This document shows positions 27,343 through 38,694 of a DNA stretch of 64,000 nucleotides, one piece after another. The position numbers and the translations under genes were made by a program. This stretch comes from Antedon mediterranea (lineage: Eukaryota > Echinodermata > Crinoidea > Comatulida > Antedonidae). Under the pieces are notes generated by a model. That model had not been told where the DNA came from, ran no database searches, and was given only the letters and a program-made list of their open reading frames with translations. How positions within the stretch are numbered: position 1 is the stretch's first letter; each line of letters begins with the position of its first letter. The stretch is taken from positions 23,346,101 through 23,410,100 of the forward strand of contig NC_092677.1 in the NCBI RefSeq assembly GCF_964355755.1. The letters run 5' to 3'.

Positions 27343-30300
27343 CTATCAATAAAAGAAAAAAATATTATTATCAATAAATCATGTTTTGATCATGAACCAG
27401 TTATAATTAAAGTGGCAAAAATGATAACACAATACTTTATGGTTCATTGGACATTTTAATTTATTTTTAGGCACATGTGGCCAAGGATTACCTATACCAA
27501 TAGTAAATTAATCACTGTCCTATCAAATAGGTGGTAATTCCCCCGGATACAGGGGATAATTTATGAACCTGTCAGCCGGGGTAACTCATCTTGAATGATG
27601 AACTGGGCTCTTTAAAGTGCACACAGGTTATAACTGTGTACACTAGACCTATGGTTTATAGTCTTTATCCGAGAAAACTTGTTCCACCAGCAGAACTAGG
27701 AGTGACTTGGCCTCGACCCCATGCAGATATTGTAGCTCTTTAGTTCCTGGGAATAAAGCATTTTTCCCCCCAGGCAAAATTATTTGGGGCAATCCAATGT
27801 TTTCGCACAAAAAAATCTGCACTACAATGAGATTTTCATTTTCACCATAAGTGTCCGCCGAGTTGTGTTTTTAGTCGCGTGGAAGCGACTCTATAGTTCA
27901 CTATGTCGGTCGGTCGGTCTGTCTGTCGGTCTGTCTGTCGGTCCGGTATCACTATGCGTTTTATCGCTTTCTGACCTTATCTTGATATCAGTTTAATCTA
28001 GCTAGGTCAATTTTTCACAGTATATTCCTTATGGCCAGGAATCAATGTGGTTATGTTTTCACGGTGCGCAATAAAAAATTACGCGGTCTACGCACGATTT
28101 AACGAAATCACGTTTGTAATCATATCTTCACAACCATGAATCACAATTAAATAAAATTTGGTACTCATAAATTTCAGGGCATAAATCATCATATGGCAAT
28201 ACAATTACGTGCGTAGCGCATGTAACGCATGCGTACGCGCGCTTAACATTTTCAAAATTTATTTTCGATGAAATAAGAGTACATTTCAGGCAATTTTAAG
28301 CGTTTACAAAATCGCCATGAGTGCGCATATTTTTGCGCGCGCACTACGCGTTAAATGTTGTTGCGCACTCTTTTTGCCCGATTTCTGTTTTCTTGACTTA
28401 CTTTTCAACTCGAAATTACGTTATACGAGCACGTCGAAAGTGACAGGCTACGCACGTGTAAATAAAAAAAAAAAAATGTTTTTAAACATTTCAACATTTT
28501 TAAACATGTTCAGTAATTTCGGTCAGTATAGTTCACTGTGTCGGTCGGTCGGTCTCTCTGTCTGTCGGTCCGGTATCACTATGCATTGTAGCACGCGACT
28601 TAATGGCTGTTGGCCTTGTTAATTTACACAAGTGCTCATGAACTAATTTCCTGATCTCTTGGCTTATAAAAGTCACAGATGATGGGAGTATTGAAAGCAG
28701 AGAAAACTCATAATCAGTCATGATCAACATGGACCTTGTGAAGAGATTAATAGGGTATTGCTAAACACCGCAAACCCCCAAAAAAACATAGCAAACCCCA
28801 CCGAACCAACATAAAGATGATTGAATCATGTAGTGTACAACCCACTGGGTATATCCATGTAAAAAAATATTACATTTTTACTGTTAACTACTTATTTTTG
28901 GGGTAAAACATCATTTTTTGGTCAAAAATGATTGCTGAACCCTGCAAACCTCCAAAAAAATATAGCAAACCCCACCGAACCAACATAAAAGTGAGCATGG
29001 ACCCAGTGAGTCGTACACTACATGATTCAATCACTTATATGTTGGTTCGGTGGGGTTTGCTATGGTTTTTTGGAGGTTTAGCAATCATTTTTAACAAAAA
29101 AAATGATGTTTTACCCCAAAAATAAGTTGTTAACAGTAGAAATTTAATTTGTTGTTTACATTGATATACCGAGTGGGTTGTACACTACATGATTCAATCA
29201 CTTTTATGTTGGTTCGGTGGGGTTTTCTATGTTTTTTTGGAGGTTTGCGGGGGTTTAGCAATACCCAAGATTAATACAGAGATAACTGAACTTTGAGAAA
29301 AAAGAATAAAATGTAGAGAGAGAACACTTACTTTCAGGATCTAGGTACAGGTCATCAAGAGAATCCAGAGTTGGATCAAGTAAATTGGTTACGTCATCTG
29401 AAAATAATTAATAAATGATTAAAGTGTATATTGTCACATAAATTAATTCAGAAAACACATTCTATATTTCAAGAATCTACTCATTTCATGCATAATGTAT
29501 TTGAGGTCTATCATCTCTCGCACAAATATTTTTTATTTTATTTTTTTTTTATTTATTCGACTTCTCACTAACTCAGTTAGTGAAGGATCTGGACCAACAG
29601 GTGGTAAACACCTCTAAAAGGGTCCAGTCCCAATTTGCACAGTGGCTGTGTGTGACAGTGGCTGTGTTTATGTGGACTAGTACACCGGGGTAACCCCCTA
29701 CTCGTCTCGAAAGATGTACTAGGTTCTTTAAAGTGCGCATGAGCTATGTGTACACTGGACCTACGGTTTATAGACCTTATCCGAGAAGACTCGTTCTACC
29801 ACCAGAACCATGGAGCGAGTGAGCCTCGAACACTTGCCGATGTTATGGCTACGTAATTACGGTTCCACTGTCTTAACCGCTCGGCCACTCACTCACTCAA
29901 ATAGGTTACATAACAACTTTTATATAATATATATTTAAAATACTAGTGAATCTAAGTAATGATACTTTGTACTGATAAAATGAATGAAGAAATGATCTAT
30001 TTTTTTATGACATTGTATTTTTGCTCTATTGGATAAATTTTAATGATTAATGTCCAGTATATTTATTTTTTTATGCATATTGCAAATTGTTTTGTATTTT
30101 TTATCTGTAATAATGTAACTTTTTATTATATGTACTACAATAATTTCAGACTTGTTCTGCTTTTTGTAATGTTTTTATATACCGGAATAAATAAATAAAT
30201 AACACCTAAATACATTCCTGTCATTTAATTGGACAATTGTGGGTCACATGGCATGCAATAGTAAGCACTATTAAACGTTCATTATTTGTATATTATCCTG

Positions 30301-33300
30301 CTGCTTGTTAGTATACCGTACGAGAGTAATGTGACATTTTATTTATCTGTTTTTGTATATCTCAGAGCAAACATAATTTCTATGTATATTTTGAATGCTG
30401 ATTTCGAAGTGACCATACAACCAAACCCAGTCACATGACCTCAGTAACAATGCAACAACAATACAAATTAATTACATTGTCTACAGTAAAATCTATATAA
30501 TGACTAGCATGTTCATTGTCTAGAATAATAGTTTTCTTTTTAAAATATGGTGGTCATTAGCATAGTAATCTGTTAATAACATAGTTTACAAAACTAATAA
30601 TAATAATAATTTAGAAAAAACAAAACTTCATAGCTATTGTTTCTCATCAACTTTACCTGGAGCAGTGGTATATACTCTCAGGTTGGTAAGACAGGGAATT
30701 TAATATACCTCCATTTAAATGCCACAAAAGAATGAATCAGTTCTTAAATGGGGTAAGATTGGAGGTGTATTTACATTTATTTGCCGGGAGAACTATGTAA
30801 TGCAGTTCTCGTCAGCATCTCTCAACAAGATTTTTGTCAGTTTCGTCGTAACATAATGTATATCTTATTTATGATAGGTACTGGTTGAAATTATTTTTTT
30901 ATATTTCATATGCATCCAACAGCAAGTAACTCGCCAATTATTGGATGGAGAAACTATTTCATAAATTAGCATGCTTATAAACAATAGCACTCATTTCATT
31001 GAGGCTTAGGGAGTGAAGTTGGATTGAACCCTGGAGCTTGGGATTGAAAGGCTTGGATGTTAACCACCAAGCTACAGCTCCACTACGTTTATGCCTCCAT
31101 TTAGTTTAAATATAGTTATTTAGTACCAGAACTTACCAAATGAGTCACGCTTTATAGACTTGAGTGGTTCAATAGCTGCTGGTGTTGTATCCATTGCTAC
31201 CTCATCTGCTGGAATGAGTCTACCAGCTGGTGGTTGACTTGCGCCATTAGGTTGAGACATCCCTAACGTTGGGTTGGAGATATCATGTGGTGGTACGGGT
31301 ACAACAACAGGGCTACTACTTGATGTGTCTTTGTTTACCAGCAGAACATATATTGGACCATTGAAACTTTTCAAATGAATTTGGTATTTTTTCTTATTAT
31401 CAGAAACCTGAAAAACATATTTAAAAACATAATGATATTCATAATAATTACAGACAGCATTGTATACACTGCAGTAAAGCGAAACCAGAATGTCAACTGC
31501 AGTTGACTGCGTACAACAAAGTAATAACAACAACTGCTGGTAGTCTTATATATACAGTGGCACCTAATACTATGTTTCTAAGCGCTTTATACACAAAAAT
31601 GATCATTAAAATATCCAAAGGTAACCAAAAAAAGAAGCATAGGAACCATTTACTTTACACCGTACAGTAGGTGCTGTAGTTCCAGCCTATAGCTCAACGT
31701 AAATTGTATGTGAAGCTTAATTTAGCTTTTAAGCAAAGCAACTATATTGCAAGGCACATCATTATTTACAGCCCACGAATTTCACGTCGGCAATCGGCAA
31801 TTGCCGACCTTATTGCCGACCTTAAATTGTCAGAGGACGGCAAGAGATTGCCGACCTAGAAACTAGGCTAGATCCCTCCTTTCAAGCCTCCTAGCAACAA
31901 CATGGTACTTTAAGGGATCGTATCATTGAAATTTTAACAGGCATATTCACCACCATGTTGTGTTTAGTTAACAAACCATGGAATTAAGATGATCCCTGAA
32001 TTCACTCAACCATTACATCATTTTGTGTGTACTGTGAGCTGCATGCTTTCCTATCAACCAAGCTGGCTGGGCACAGCGCTGTGCGTGCGCGACAGACCTG
32101 TGTAGGGGAATACCCTGTTATGCCAAGCAAGCAACTATGCTCTGTGTACGGCTAGCTCCAGAACCATGATGTTCATCAATTAATTATCAAATAGAATTTA
32201 TCTTGTAGATTTTAGTGTTAGGTTTTTATATTTTAGTTAATTTTGCTAGTTCTTTTTGCATACCATATAGCTAGGGAGGCTAGCCTAGGCCTAGCTAGGC
32301 CTTTAGGTTAGCAAGAGGTTTTGGCCTTGGGGTGAATTTTCTATTTTTAGAACTGCCGAGACTGCCGACCTTGGCGAATTTAAGGTCGGCAATTTTTTGC
32401 CGACATTTTTTCTGAATTTCGTGGGCTGTATTTACCTCCGCCAAAGAGGTATGTAGTCAATCACATGTGTTTGTTTGTTAGCAGGATTACTCAAAAAGGA
32501 CTATTCCATTAAATTTTGATTATTTTTTTAATAATCTAGACCATATTTTAAATATTATTTTCAGACTTGCTAGTGTTAAAGACAATTTTCAAAATCTATT
32601 GATTAATTTGATTTAATGTACCGGTTTTTTGATACGAGTAGTTTCAAAAGCCGATTTCTTTTCAAATTCAGCCATTAGTTTTTGGCGTTGCCATTACATC
32701 AAGTTCGCATACACATGGTTGTATTGAGATTAGCCTAATCACACACAGCATTAAGACACAATAATTTAATATAATATATATAAAATATATTTTTTTTCTT
32801 CCAGTGAAATCTTATGTAGGAGAATTTTACAGTAGGCAGAGATATGCACTCTTGGAGGTCGTTCTAGTTTATACTTGCGAGACTTTTATTTATCCATTGT
32901 CAATTAACATCATGCTTCTCATTTGCCTACCCAGTGTACCGTAGTTTACCAACTTCACACAATTATCCCTATACAATTTTTCACAAATTATCCCGAAGAA
33001 AAACGTGTTGGGGAATCAGTCTTGGAGGTTAACTGTCCAAACTACATTTTTCATTTCAATTAAAAAAACTGTAATACTAATACATACCCTTTCAGGAACT
33101 GGCACTTCCAACTGTGTACCTGATGGAGCTTGTATTGCTAATAATGTGTCATTCTTAAAACATTTACAAAGATCTTCATGGTTTACATATGCCAATGTAA
33201 AAACACAAATTAAGAAAAAAAACTTTTGAAAATTTTGCTTTAAATAAAATACTGATAGATAGAGACCAATTTGCAATAAAGTTTATAATAGGCTCCATCT

Positions 33301-36300
33301 TGAAAACAATCTTGAAAGAAACAAAAACCAACGGCGACGACGACGATTGAAACTAATTTTTTAAAGGATATCTGCTATTTTCTTGGTCGTCTGTTACGTT
33401 TTTAATACTCTGTTGTACCCATTCCCTTTGTTCATCTAGTTCTCGTTCCCTTTCTTGTAACTCATTTAATTCCTCTTTCAACACCTCTAATCTATCAGCC
33501 AGTTCCACTGTGTTGCAGCCTGGACCAGCGCCTCTGTAAAATACAATAATGTTCAATATCAATAAATGATGTTTTAAGACTTTTATTTATTTATAATTTT
33601 AAATAATTGTTAGTAAATTAATCACTGTCCTATCAGATAAGTGGTAAGCCTTTTTGTGAACCAGTTCACAGGGGGTAACCCCATATAAATTTTTATATGT
33701 ATTTTTGTATGTGTACGCCATTTGGAAAATAAATTTCTATCATTTTTTTATGATGGACCAATAGATATTATCTTATCTTATACTGGTCTCAAATGATGAA
33801 CTAGGTCTTTTAAACTGCACATGGGGAAAACTGTGTACATTGTACCAACAGTTTATAGTTATGCGACTTGTTCCAGCCCCAGAACTAGGAACATGCTGGC
33901 CTTCAACTCATGTTGATATTGTTGCCTCTTTAGGTATGACAGTAAATGGCAGACCTGCCTTAACGGCTTGGCCATTTGACCTCTGATAAGCAATTTTACA
34001 TTTCAAGTAATTTTGTTTATATTTTGCACTTTTAGAATAAAAATATTTATTAAATTAAATAACTGTTTGCACTACTGTAAGTGTAGCAAAACATCCAATT
34101 ATTGATTATAAGTCTCTAGGATTACTAGTTTACCAAGGTACAGTATAAAATGATTAAAGGTCAAAGTTCAAGAAAAGTAAAACATCCAGGTTGACTTTAA
34201 ATTGACCCCCAAATACGTAGATCGTAGCTAAAAAGGCTTTCGTATTACCTCCTTTACTCACTCACTAGCTTAGCCTAATCTTGGCCTGCTGTAGGGGGAA
34301 TGCACATGTGTGGCTTGTCTCACAGCCTGGGTTTTGTGGTTTGTTGTCACAAAACACCAAACAAATATTGACTTAGAGAAGAAAGTCCTGGTGTATACTG
34401 TAATCTACAGTGCTTCAAAATGACCCTACTGTATATTAGTAATGCTCAAAGTCTTTAAGCCTTATCCCATAAAGGAACACAATAGGGCATTGTGTTATTT
34501 CCAGATGGCTAGCTAGCAGTGCTTACTACAAAGCAATTCACTTGCTGTACATAAATGTACTACAATACAACTCCCATGTGGTAGAAATTAAAAAAGATAC
34601 CAGTGTAATTATTCCTTCTGTAGGCCTACAGAAAAAAAAACCGAAGGAGGCACTGTTTTCAAAAGGTTTGTTATTCAAATTGCCTATAGAAAATATAAAA
34701 TTCAAAGAAAAACATTTCAGTACATAAACAATTAAACATATTAGCTCATTGTGTTGTTGTGTACAACAATATGTACTGTATCATGACAAATTTGTTTCTT
34801 TCCTAATATAATCAAGTAAATTAACACTTTCTCCCTAATATAACTTTTCCTTTTTTAGCTGGAACATCTGCTTGCTTCGCAAATAAAACACCTACTTAAT
34901 AATAGGTCAATAATGTAAATTTACATATCTAGGGTAACTATATAATGATACTATAAACCATCTGCATATATAATCCTAAATATAATTTGATAACAAAGGT
35001 AATATAGCATTTTCTGTGCAAAGCATTACAATGAATGCCCTTGACTTTTCACTGATAAAATCATTAAAAAGAGAAAATATTGCCATGTATCAGGAAATCA
35101 AAATTTAATTTTTGACAAAAAAAAACCACATTTTTTATTAATTAACCCTACTGAAGCAAGAAACACTAAAAATGATTATTTTTCGCTCATGCTGGTTTTC
35201 AAACTGGCCCAGATCCTGTGAAAATATACACTCTGGGCTAGTCAGTCATCTGTCTTGTAATGTACAGTTAGTAAAATAATCACCTGAACAACACAATTTT
35301 GAAACCACACGTAAGATCATAAATGCTTTGAACATTAACAGTAAAATTCTCCTATTTATTATCGGGACACTTATCTTTAAAGTGAACAAGTGAAAATAAT
35401 ATGTATCACTACATGGCCAACCCCTATTCAGGGGACACTCTTATTACGTTTGTATGAAATTGGCAGGGAATTTACTGTATTGGAGCTGCCATGGCAAAAG
35501 CTCTCCAGTCATGTGCAGACACAGACATTCGTAAGTCTATTTTGAAACTGAATAATTTAATACCTTCATTCACCAAACAGTATCAGTATTTAAACAGTAA
35601 ATAATGTAAAACACAGTAACAGATAATGAATTTTAAAAGGCTAAATTAGCTACAGTTATAATTAATCTTTATTCATCAGTACTATAGCTATTGTGTTAGG
35701 TAGCGTAAGGAAAGATTACCTTTTTATTAACCAAAGAAAAGGTAACATTTAAGTACACACTTTGAAAGCACACAATGTTAAGCTGTATAATAATGCTACC
35801 TACTACTGTACTGTATACCCCATGGTTTGTTTATTAATGTACATGTAATGATACAGGTAGGTAAACCTGTACAAATTATGGACCTACAGTATTTCTATTG
35901 AAAGAAAAGCTTGGAAATAGTTCATAGTTCATTTTATTTGTCCATACGGAAATTCATGTGACATACAATTGCTCAAAGTTAAAAGGTTCATACAATACAA
36001 TTACATAGCAACAAAATCCAACGACTTAACAACGACTAAATTGGGTTTGGTATTTTGTATAAATTGTTTGTATTCAAGATCCTAAATGACAGTGCTCCTG
36101 CTTATTTATCTGACCTTGTGGATCGTTACGAATCATCCCGCAGAGGCCTACGATCATTGTCACAAAACCTTCTTCAAGAGCGTAGAGCAAAAAATCAGTG
36201 GGGTCAGAGATCTTTTTACGTTGCGGCCGCAAGTGTATGGAACAGCTTACCAGCAACAGTTAAATGCTCAACTAGTCTAAACAGTTTCAAGACCAACCTA

Positions 36301-38694
36301 AAGACGTCGCTATTCGCTGATGTTCTCGCACGTTGTTAATGCACAAAGCGCCATGAGCGCCACATGGGTGGAGGATACCGGCGCTATATAAGTTTTCATT
36401 TATTATTATTATTAAATATAAATAAAGATCTTATTGCAGGTTTAATTTTAATACTAAAATGCCAATAGCGGTAATGGTATACTTGCGGAATTATTTCACA
36501 CATCATATAGTTGTTAGGTGGAAGTACAAAATGGTATTAATGTTTATTTCTGATAAGATTCAACAGCCTTTCAAATGTTCATGCTGTTGAGCTGAACTTA
36601 ATCTACTGAAGTGAGGTCAAATTGAAACTTACACATTCAAAATTTATCAAGTAAAATGAGTTCAACAAACAGTATTGCTGCAAGACTGAATTCAATGTTG
36701 TTTAAAAATTATGGACAAGTTTTTGGGTCAATTTCTATCGGCAAGGAAAACCTGTTCTTGAAAAATGTGGTTTTGGCCATGATTTTCCTTGCCAATAGAA
36801 ATAGACTTGTCATAAGGGGCCAATTTCATTCGGCAAGGAAAAATATGTTGTTTGTTCAAACATATTTTGCTTGTCAATAGAAATAGACTTGTCATGGCTT
36901 TATTAAAGAACAAAAACAAATTTATACTTACTTCCATTGTATGCTATTCTTTGATTTTTTTTCTATCAGACCTATTCCTTCTAAAACATTTGTTATATCA
37001 TAAATTCTTCTTTTCTGTCGGACAGCTAATGTATCTGCAGCCTATATAAAATAGATAACATAGAAGCAACATAATAATTTATGCAAATTATTTGGGAAAA
37101 CAATCTAGGCCCCTAGTTAATTAAAATTATTTTTTAAAAAGAACATTGTTTATTATTGGATTATTTTTCATTGAGGTTACGAAAGGTCACATAAAAAAAT
37201 ACTGGAGGAAGCTGTGAGGTTTAAAAAAAATCGAATTATTTCTTGTAATCACTGTATTATTTTAAAAAATGTGAAAAAATGTTTAGGCATTACTTTTTTA
37301 AATCTTCTGAAAATCGGTTGACGCAAGTCAACGGTTCCAGGACGACTCGGCCCGGGACTATTCGGCCCACTTTTGGTGGGACGATTCAGCCCACTTTTGG
37401 GCCGAAACATCCCACTTTGTGGGCCGAAACGTCTCATTTTAGACCAAATTCAATATTCATTTTTGTTGGTATTTATCAACTTTTTAAAGGTGTTTAACAA
37501 TCCGTATTTTATTCATATTGACAATGTTGATATAATATATATAGTAAATTACTAAAAAAACGTCATTTTATATTCAATTTATTACTTCAGAAACCTTGTT
37601 TATTTCGTGCATTCGCCAAGCCACCAACAGAGGGCGTAACTTGTTTACATCGTTCGCGTGACTAAAAAATGATCATTTTCGACAATGTTTTCAAAATGTT
37701 TGCTTAATTGCATCTTTATTCCTAGTAGTACTACCCATAGTCTCTCTGAAAATAAAGTTTGGGCAAAAAAGCTTATTTTATGCATATCAAAACCGATGTG
37801 TGCCGAATCGTCCCAGGCCGATTCGTCTCAGGGCCGAATCGTCCCGGTACCGAGTCAACACGGAAGATTTTTCTTGCGTGTGCCATTAAGTCACGTCTTT
37901 CAGGGCAGTCCAATTAACACAGGAAAATGCATAGGGCCCTAGTAGCTAACTTTTCATACTAAAATTAACACTGCCCGTCATTTGTCATCAGTTTTATCAC
38001 GTTGCTGCAGTATACTAAATGTTGCATTTCTTACAATGATTTTTTTAACCTAACTAATACTACACGTCTAGAATAATAAAATGTTACCTTTAGGCCAGCC
38101 AAGGCCTTCTCCTAGAGTGTGTATGCTGAGAGGTTATACCTCCCTGGTCTACAGGTGTATGCTAGCCTAGCTACTGTAGGCCTAACTAGCTAGGATATTC
38201 GTTTGATTTTGAAAAGTTTGTTTTGTGTGTGTGTGGTGGTTTTTAAATCATCATTCCTGATTAAATTATATACAACAATCACTCCTAGGCTACGTAAGGT
38301 TTTAATGGTGTATTACCAATAGTAACAACATAATATAGTACAATAACTGAGGATTTAGAAACTTATGAAAAACATAAATATTACAAAGAAGGTCGGTTTT
38401 GTTGGAGTCCGAGTTTTTTGCAACCACTACTGTACACAGAAGAGCTTCGCGTTGTTGAGCTTATCGATCCAGTACCACGGCTGCTAAGCCGGGACAGCGA
38501 GAATAAATAACAAGTTTTAAAATGCAATATACTAGGTTAAAAAATGACAATACAAGGTTAATTTTAAACTATCAAACCTTTTTAAGATCTAGCACCCCGT
38601 CTTTGGCATCCTGAAGAAGTGTAACAAACTTAGTTGTTAGTAAACCAAGGCTTTTCTCATGCCGACTTAAAGGTTGCGGCGTGGTGTCGGCCAT
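27239..38694 (-). CDS. E2F4/5: E2F transcription factor of the E2F4/E2F5 subgroup, complete
   Basis: Sequence-specific transcription factor that heterodimerises with DP and is held by Rb-family pocket proteins to control cell-cycle genes. Seven exons give 312 residues: 38578-38694, 36932-37041, 33372-33533, 33088-33196, 31137-31407, 29332-29397, 27239-27342. The start is [20 protein letters not shown]. The winged-helix DNA-binding domain spans about residues 10-77, with [21 protein letters not shown] coiled dimerisation segment (about 78-125) carries [17 protein letters not shown], and a marked box (about 130-195) carries [11 protein letters not shown] and [10 protein letters not shown]. The C-terminal pocket-binding peptide is [18 protein letters not shown]. 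It lacks the long cyclin-A-binding N terminus of E2F1-3, which fits E2F4/5, and is shorter than human E2F4 or E2F5. One intron is of the AT-AC class. The original E2F4/5 branch was probably a single gene in invertebrates. Confidence 0.96.
27455..27760 (-). repeat. tRNA-derived SINE copy, 5' truncated
   Basis: Shares the body of the 29550 SINE (AACTCATCTTGAATGATGAAC, GTGTACACTAGACCTA, CTTATCCGAGAA) but stops before the tRNA-like head. Confidence 0.6.
27872..28602. mobile_element. Second Helitron/Helentron-like non-autonomous element
   Basis: Bounded by AGTCGCGTGGAAGCGACT on the left and GTAGCACGCGACTT on the right, an asymmetric inverted pair. Each side also carries a (GTCG/GTCT)n tract followed by GGTCCGGTATCACTATGC. 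The interior (GCACGTCG, TTACGCG-type blocks) resembles the units at 3660-7838. No coding. Confidence 0.55.
28753..29266. repeat. Large imperfect palindromic element
   Basis: GGGTATTGCTAAAC at the left and GTTTAGCAATACCC at the right end a 510-base structure. In it the block AACCCCACCGAACCAACATA occurs twice on the plus strand and TATGTTGGTTCGGTGGGG twice in inverted order. ACCCCAAAAATAAGTTGTTA and its inverse also occur. It looks like nested foldback or MITE copies. Confidence 0.75.
29332..29397 (-). CDS. E2F4/5: E2F4/5 coding exon 6
   Basis: 66 bases encoding the acidic stretch [20 protein letters not shown]. Acceptor TTTTCAG, donor GAAA|GTAAGT. Phase fits both neighbours. Confidence 0.88.
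29550..29897 (-). repeat. tRNA Ser/Leu-derived SINE, best copy
   Basis: Read on the minus strand it begins GTGAGTGGCCGAGCGGTTAAG, which contains a perfect pol III A box of the tRNA Ser/Leu type. A B-box-like GTGTTCGAGGCTC follows about 55 bases on, then a unique body and an A/T-rich tail. Other copies lie at 9140, 15918, 27455, 33605, 53808 and 57178. Confidence 0.8.
29990..30203 (+). repeat. Probable LINE 3' tail
   Basis: AT-rich stretch ending TATACCGGAATAAATAAATAAATAA. Such a poly-adenylation-like simple tail is typical of the 3' end of CR1/L2-type LINEs. No reverse transcriptase coding remains. Confidence 0.4.
30651..30806. repeat. Dispersed repeat N, copy 2
   Basis: Nearly identical to 8327-8488 (CTTTACCTGGAGCAGT start). 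Class unknown. Confidence 0.7.
31005..31085 (-). repeat. Second tRNA-like SINE head
   Basis: On the minus strand: GTAGCTTGGTGGTTAACATCC, an A-box-like start, followed by GGGTTCAATCCAAC, a B box. It differs from the Ser/Leu-type SINE. There is no full cloverleaf, so it is not called a functional tRNA gene. Confidence 0.5.
31137..31407 (-). CDS. E2F4/5: E2F4/5 coding exon 5
   Basis: Encodes the second half of the marked box, [20 protein letters not shown], then a Pro/Ser-rich linker ([12 protein letters not shown]) and [12 protein letters not shown]. Acceptor TTTCAG equivalent (AACCTGAAA on the plus strand), donor TTTG|GTAAGT. Confidence 0.94.
31768..32430. mobile_element. Inverted-end element with GTCGGCAA repeats
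   Basis: Ends ACAGCCCACGAA on the left and TTCGTGGGCTGT on the right. Just inside both ends are clusters of TTGCCGACCTTA and its inverse TAAGGTCGGCAA. About 660 bases and non-coding; flanking TTTA-type bases suggest a short target duplication. Confidence 0.7.
33088..33196 (-). CDS. E2F4/5: E2F4/5 coding exon 4
   Basis: Encodes [20 protein letters not shown] and then [16 protein letters not shown], the first half of the marked box. It begins after an AC acceptor; donor AGG|GTATGT. Confidence 0.93.
33197..33371 (-). other. E2F4/5: U12-type AT-AC intron in the E2F gene
   Basis: 175-base intron read on the minus strand. It starts ATATCCTTT, the exact U12 AT-AC donor consensus, has TTTCTTAAT as a near-consensus branch element, and ends TTTTTAC about 13 bases after the branch A. 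Splicing here restores the conserved block [13 protein letters not shown] in frame. U12 introns are known in animal E2F genes. Confidence 0.88.
33372..33533 (-). CDS. E2F4/5: E2F4/5 coding exon 3
   Basis: Encodes [20 protein letters not shown] and then the coiled coil, ending in DDQENS. Acceptor TTTACAG. The donor is AGCAG|ATATCCTTT, a U12-type AT-AC donor, since no GT fits the phase. Confidence 0.92.
33607..33985 (-). repeat. tRNA-derived SINE copy, with internal insertion
   Basis: Same family as 29550. The head complement CCTTAACGGCTTGGCCATTTG is at the right end. About 100 unrelated bases near 33682-33780 interrupt the body. It starts in the E2F intron between exons 2 and 3. Confidence 0.55.
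33986..36045. other. E2F intron 2, no gene seen
   Basis: AT-rich intronic sequence. No conserved exon, element end or long repeat was recognised. Confidence 0.5.
36046..36412 (+). pseudogene. LINE fragment: C-terminal end of a reverse transcriptase ORF plus 3' tail
   Basis: The plus-strand frame reads [20 protein letters not shown]-like sequence, then [12 protein letters not shown] and [20 protein letters not shown], then [14 protein letters not shown]. This is the typical C-terminal end of non-LTR (CR1/Jockey-like) reverse transcriptases. It is followed by GGCGCTATATAAG and (ATT)n, the usual LINE tail. 5'-truncated copy on the strand opposite to the E2F gene, in its second intron. Confidence 0.8.
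36728..36892. repeat. Inverted repeat block beside E2F exon 2
   Basis: TTTCTATCGGCAAGGAAAA and TTTTCCTTGCCAATAGAAA form an inverted pair, with a second diverged pair nested around CATTCGGCAAGG and GCTTGTCAATAG. It ends 40 bases from the donor of exon 2. Confidence 0.6.
36932..37041 (-). CDS. E2F4/5: E2F4/5 coding exon 2
   Basis: Core of the DNA-binding domain, [20 protein letters not shown] and then [16 protein letters not shown]. Acceptor TATATAG, donor TGGAA|GTAAGT. Confidence 0.96.
37331..37848. mobile_element. Element with repeated GGGACGATTCGGCC inverted ends
   Basis: The left side has several direct copies of GGACGACTCGGCCC and GGGACGATTCAGCCCACTTT-type motifs. The right side has the inverse (GGCCGAATCGTCCCGG, GCCGATTCGTCTC). 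About 520 bases, non-coding, in E2F intron 1. Confidence 0.6.
38578..38694 (-). CDS. E2F4/5: E2F4/5 coding exon 1
   Basis: 39 codons from ATG (context ACAAAACCATGG) to GVLDLKK; donor AAG|GTTTGA. The frame is open upstream of the ATG, but E2F4/5 proteins begin close to this Met. Confidence 0.93.

Noticed and set aside
29830-29897. tRNA Ser/Leu gene
   Set aside because: A and B boxes are present, but the acceptor stem and anticodon arm do not pair and a SINE body follows.
36055-36339. Host protein-coding exon
   Set aside because: The sequence is the C-terminal end of a LINE reverse transcriptase followed by a LINE tail.
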